Notes under the pieces: model-generated
What the model was told of the DNA's origin: nothing
The model's database searches: none
The model's input: the letters and a program-made list of their open reading frames with translations, nothing else
Part shown: positions 61,377 to 64,000 of the stretch, in pieces
How positions within the stretch are numbered: position 1 is the first letter of the stretch
How the letters are laid out: the number at the start of each line of letters is the position of its first letter
Position numbers and translations under genes: made by a program
Source of the DNA: Welwitschia mirabilis
Lineage: Eukaryota > Gnetophyta > Gnetopsida > Welwitschiales
Reading direction: 5' to 3'
Assembly: GCA_051453625.1 (NCBI GenBank)
Contig: JBOZIK010000001.1
Span: forward strand, 203,717,381 to 203,781,380
Length of the DNA: 64,000 bases

Positions 61377-61515
61377 ACTCGAGTAGGTACAAAATCTCCT
61401 AATTTGTGATATAGCATACTCTCTGTTATATAAATAGGTAGATGTTCTTTACCATTATGAACACCAATAGTATAACCCACCATTTCGGGTACAATGGTAT
61501 CTAGAAATTTGATTT
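61377..61515 (-). pseudogene. rps19: rps19 fragment, plastid-derived
   Basis: Plastid small-subunit ribosomal protein S19. On the - strand the frame reads [20 protein letters not shown] then [20 protein letters not shown]. Plastid S19 has '[39 protein letters not shown]', so residues of about 35-80 of the usual 92 are present. The start of the protein is missing; the frame upstream ([16 protein letters not shown]) is flanking DNA. Several residues differ from the usual angiosperm sequence, suggesting a fast-evolving plastid genome as source. It has no stop, but as a fragment in the nucleus it is not expected to be functional. Confidence 0.8.
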
Positions 61516-61690
61516 GAAAATAATAGATAAAAAAGGAGTGAAAATTGTGGTTCTTGACCATTTATAATTTATAGATGAAGTAGAAAAAAGTGATATAATA
61601 AACTATTTTCTTGATAATTATCTAAGTGAAGTTTAATAAGTTTCATGGTTTACATACATAGCTAAATCTCACCTCTAGCTATGTTGGCAA
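61516..61690 (+). pseudogene. Linker remnant of the third gypsy element after the plastid insert
   Basis: FIDEVEKSDIINYFLDNYL near 61563-61620 and VSWFTYIAKSHL near 61637-61670 resemble the 'INDEFPDExLF..xxxPWFADIANYL' linker between RNase H and integrase. This supports the same gypsy element lying on both sides of the insert. Confidence 0.45.
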
Positions 61691-63340
61691 CTAGAGGTAA
61701 GTAAGTTGGAGAGAACTTGTTTTGAAGTGGTCTTCTTACTTATATGCTTTTAATAGATATTCTCTCTACACTTAACTTCCTAGCATCTACTTTGGATATG
61801 ATAACTAATACACAAAAGGTGTCCCCTTTCTAGTCCTCCTGAGGCACATAAAAGATTACTTGTGAAAAGATAAAGTGAAATATTCTAATTTATAGGATTA
61901 AGGTTGAACTTAAAATTTAATAGAAAATATTAAAAATTACATAGTAAGGAATTTGATAGTACATTAATTTAAAATAAAATGAAGTATCTCTTTATCCATA
62001 TAGAAAAGCACTATAATAATAATGATGTTGTCCATACATCTTATTCTAGCCCTAGACTAGTGGTCAAAGGTAAATACATAGACTATGATCTTAGATCCTT
62101 TTCAAGAGCCTTAGTAATTAGCCAAGGTTATTATTAGTTACATCCACTTAGTTTATCCATCATTACCTAGTGTCATAGGCTTAATAAGTAAGACAAAGTA
62201 ACATAATTCTTACAATTTAAGGATTGCACATTTTCATTACAATAGAAGTTATTCCTAGCTATACTTTAATTATACTTAATAATAATCACTTAATTAAAAT
62301 TGATTTTGGAACATTAAATTTTTCCCCTAACTTCTTAGCTTGTCCTTGAGTATTAACTCCCTAGTGAATGGAGTACTTATGCTTACATGTGTTAGTTATT
62401 CATCATTAGTCTTAAGTAACTCCTTAATGAATGAAGTAATTTTGCCTACATCCCCTAGTGATTTCTTGATTTGTATATTAATCAAGGGTACATAATATAA
62501 ACACACAATAAATATTCATCATATTTACTTAACTTAAGAAAATTTCTTGTTACATTCAATCAAGTATGTAATTTTAATCTTTATCTTTTATTATAGGGCT
62601 TCAAAAGAATGACATGGATTTCCAAATTGAGTTAAAACATTTGAGATGACAACTCCAACTAATAAGCCAAGTCTTCAATTCTTCTATGATTTATAGTAGT
62701 AGTTGATCTTTAATTTAAAAAATTTTGACTAGATAGTATTTGGTTAGAGCATCTCTTATACTAATCTTAAGCTACTTATTAGTGCCTTCTTAGATCCTAT
62801 TGATGAACTCTTATATTTTATTCTTATTGTAATGTTGTTTTTTATTCTTTTAAATATGTTTTTGCATGAAGTTCAAGCAACTTATTAGAATTAAGTAGTT
62901 TCTTCCATACATAGCCTCAAAATATAAGCATTGATTTGATATCCAGAAGCTCTTTGGCTTTTAGATAATAAGTGGTACTAAACTCTAAGTAGGGAACTTG
63001 GAATCTTTACTTAAAATGATAACCTATGAGTTCCATGAAATTTAAAAACTTCTTGCATAAAATGTAATGCTAATTTCTTTCCCTTCTCCTTAAGAATTAA
63101 TTCTCTAAATAAATATAGAACTAATAAGATTAACTAATAAAATTTAATTATAATATTTATTTCTTTCTACTCCTATTAAGGAGTCATACTTATTAAAGGA
63201 GTGATATTTAATTTATGAAATAATAAAGAATAAATTTATAGGAGGAATCACTATTTACTAAGAAATCAATAACAAAATAATAAATAAAACCATAAAATTC
63301 TAAAACTAAAACTAATGAAAAAGCAAATCTATGTGGGAGA
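61691..63340. other. AT-rich stretch, no gene recognised
   Basis: Integrase should follow in the interrupted gypsy element but no zinc-finger or catalytic motif is visible. Parts near 62300-62480 have the look of an LTR (repeated 'aactcccta-tgaatg-agta' words) without a partner. Confidence 0.4.
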
Positions 63341-63349
63341 AGTAATACT

Positions 63350-63870
63350 TTGATTCTTAGAAGGACAGATTTTAGTTATGTACCCTTCCTTCTTATATTC
63401 ATAACGAATAATAGTACTTTTGAATCCTCCTTCTGGAGGTTGATTCTTGATAGTAGTAATTCTAATAATTTATTCAGTTTAATTTCTAGACCATCTGTTA
63501 TCTTGTACTTTTAAGTGGTACTTGACTTTCTTATAAGCATCCTTAGTAGATTTAACTTCTAATGTGTAGAGGATGCTTTAGACTTTATTTGGAAGTTTTC
63601 TAATGAAACTATTAATAATCTACCTTTCTAAGAAATTTTTTTGATACTTCATAAGGCACTAGAAATATGACTAATTCTCATCCAATGGACATTTCCTTAA
63701 ATGTAGGCATTGAGATTTGACCATTGATCTTCAATAAATTCATTGAGAATGAAATTCTTTTTGAATTCCTCTATGAATTTTTTTTCAAGTGATTCTATAA
63801 CTAAATCTTTATTAGCATTGAATCCACAATTATTATTCATTTATAATAAATCAAGATTGTGTCATGGATG
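63350..63870 (-). pseudogene. gag-like remnant of another retroelement
   Basis: On the - strand, broken frames give GNVHWMRISHISSAL near 63670-63715, SFIRKLPNKV near 63580-63610 and then ILYTLEVKSTKDAYKKVKYH followed by LKVQDNRWS near 63490-63580. YEYKKEGYITKICPS near 63370-63415 looks like a zinc knuckle (C-x2-C-x4-H-x4-C) with two Cys and the His changed, the last to Tyr. A helical region followed by a knuckle suggests a retroelement gag. The family is not identified. The rest would lie to the left or is lost. Confidence 0.4.
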
Positions 63871-64000
63871 CATCTTTGTTTTAGTGGTGTATTATAAAAA
63901 GTAAAGTATTTTCTTTTTTTTGAAGCCATAATATGGCTTCCTTACTAGCTCCTACTTTTTCCTCATAGATTTATAATTAGATCATTTTTGTAATTTTGTT

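Larger units (their letters stand above)
60809..61515 (-). mobile_element. Plastid-derived insert (NUPT)
   Basis: Unlike the rest of the window, this block is rich in CG dinucleotides and open on the - strand across its whole length apart from the gap. It encodes ribosomal protein S19 of the plastid type and, after the gap, a sequence resembling the end of plastid ycf2. It splits the RNase H-integrase part of a gypsy element, whose linker resumes at about 61560. Boundaries are set where the retroelement and plastid reading stop and are good to about 20 bp. Confidence 0.7.

Noticed and set aside
60761-61561. A functional 266-codon nuclear gene encoding a fused rps19-ycf2 protein
   Set aside because: The frame contains an assembly gap of uncertain size, lacks the first third of S19, starts in flanking retroelement DNA and shows no transit peptide. 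A plastid insertion explains it better.
1-64000. CRISPR arrays, bacterial operons, rRNA or tRNA genes
   Set aside because: No direct-repeat/spacer arrays, no ribosome-binding-site-led gene clusters and no tRNA or rRNA sequences were seen. Sequence content is that of plant retrotransposons.

Overview
This window is nuclear DNA from a higher plant. It is a retrotransposon graveyard and I find no host gene in it. The sequence is very AT-rich and CG dinucleotides are scarce almost everywhere. Recognisable proteins are riddled with stops and frameshifts that mostly fit C-to-T or G-to-A change (CAA/CAG to TAA/TAG, TGG to TAG, Cys and His to Tyr). That pattern suggests old, heavily methylated transposon DNA. 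The elements are plant-type: Athila/Tat-like Ty3/gypsy, Ty1/copia SIRE-like, tRNA-Asp and tRNA-iMet primer sites, and 'putative plant transposon protein' ORFs. I cannot name the species.

Layout, left to right. 1-3114: 3' end of a SIRE-like element (plant transposon protein remnant plus LTR). 3130-15403: a Ty3/gypsy element in + orientation with truncated 5' LTR, tRNA-Asp primer site, gag, protease, RT, RNase H, integrase, long 3' region and 3' LTR. 15404-16797: AT-rich filler. 16798-20466: a 3.65 kb LTR plus tRNA-Met primer site on the - strand. 20467 to about 26750: a + strand gypsy derivative with gag, protease and a 3' ORF but no RT. 26760-28698 and 39310 to about 40800: RT/RNase H and integrase halves of another + strand gypsy element. 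These halves are separated by a nested - strand gypsy derivative at 28699-39309 (two 1.29 kb LTRs, gag, protease, 3' ORF, again no RT). 41663-50210: a + strand copia-type element with two LTRs, SIRE-like gag and a plant transposon protein remnant but no pol. 50211-57340: AT-rich DNA with almost nothing recognisable. 57350-60808 and about 61515-61680: a further gypsy element, split by about 0.7 kb of CG-containing, plastid-derived sequence (rps19 and a probable ycf2 3' end). About 63350-63870: a gag-like remnant on the - strand.

The most interesting points are these. Two RT-less gypsy copies in opposite orientation share the same layout and spacing, which implies a non-autonomous lineage mobilised in trans. 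The copia-type element carries gag and a plant transposon protein but no pol. The plastid insert is undecayed inside decayed DNA. Primer-binding sites have decayed by transitions at former CG positions. Several assembly gaps are flanked by duplicated or inverted sequence and are probably assembly problems.
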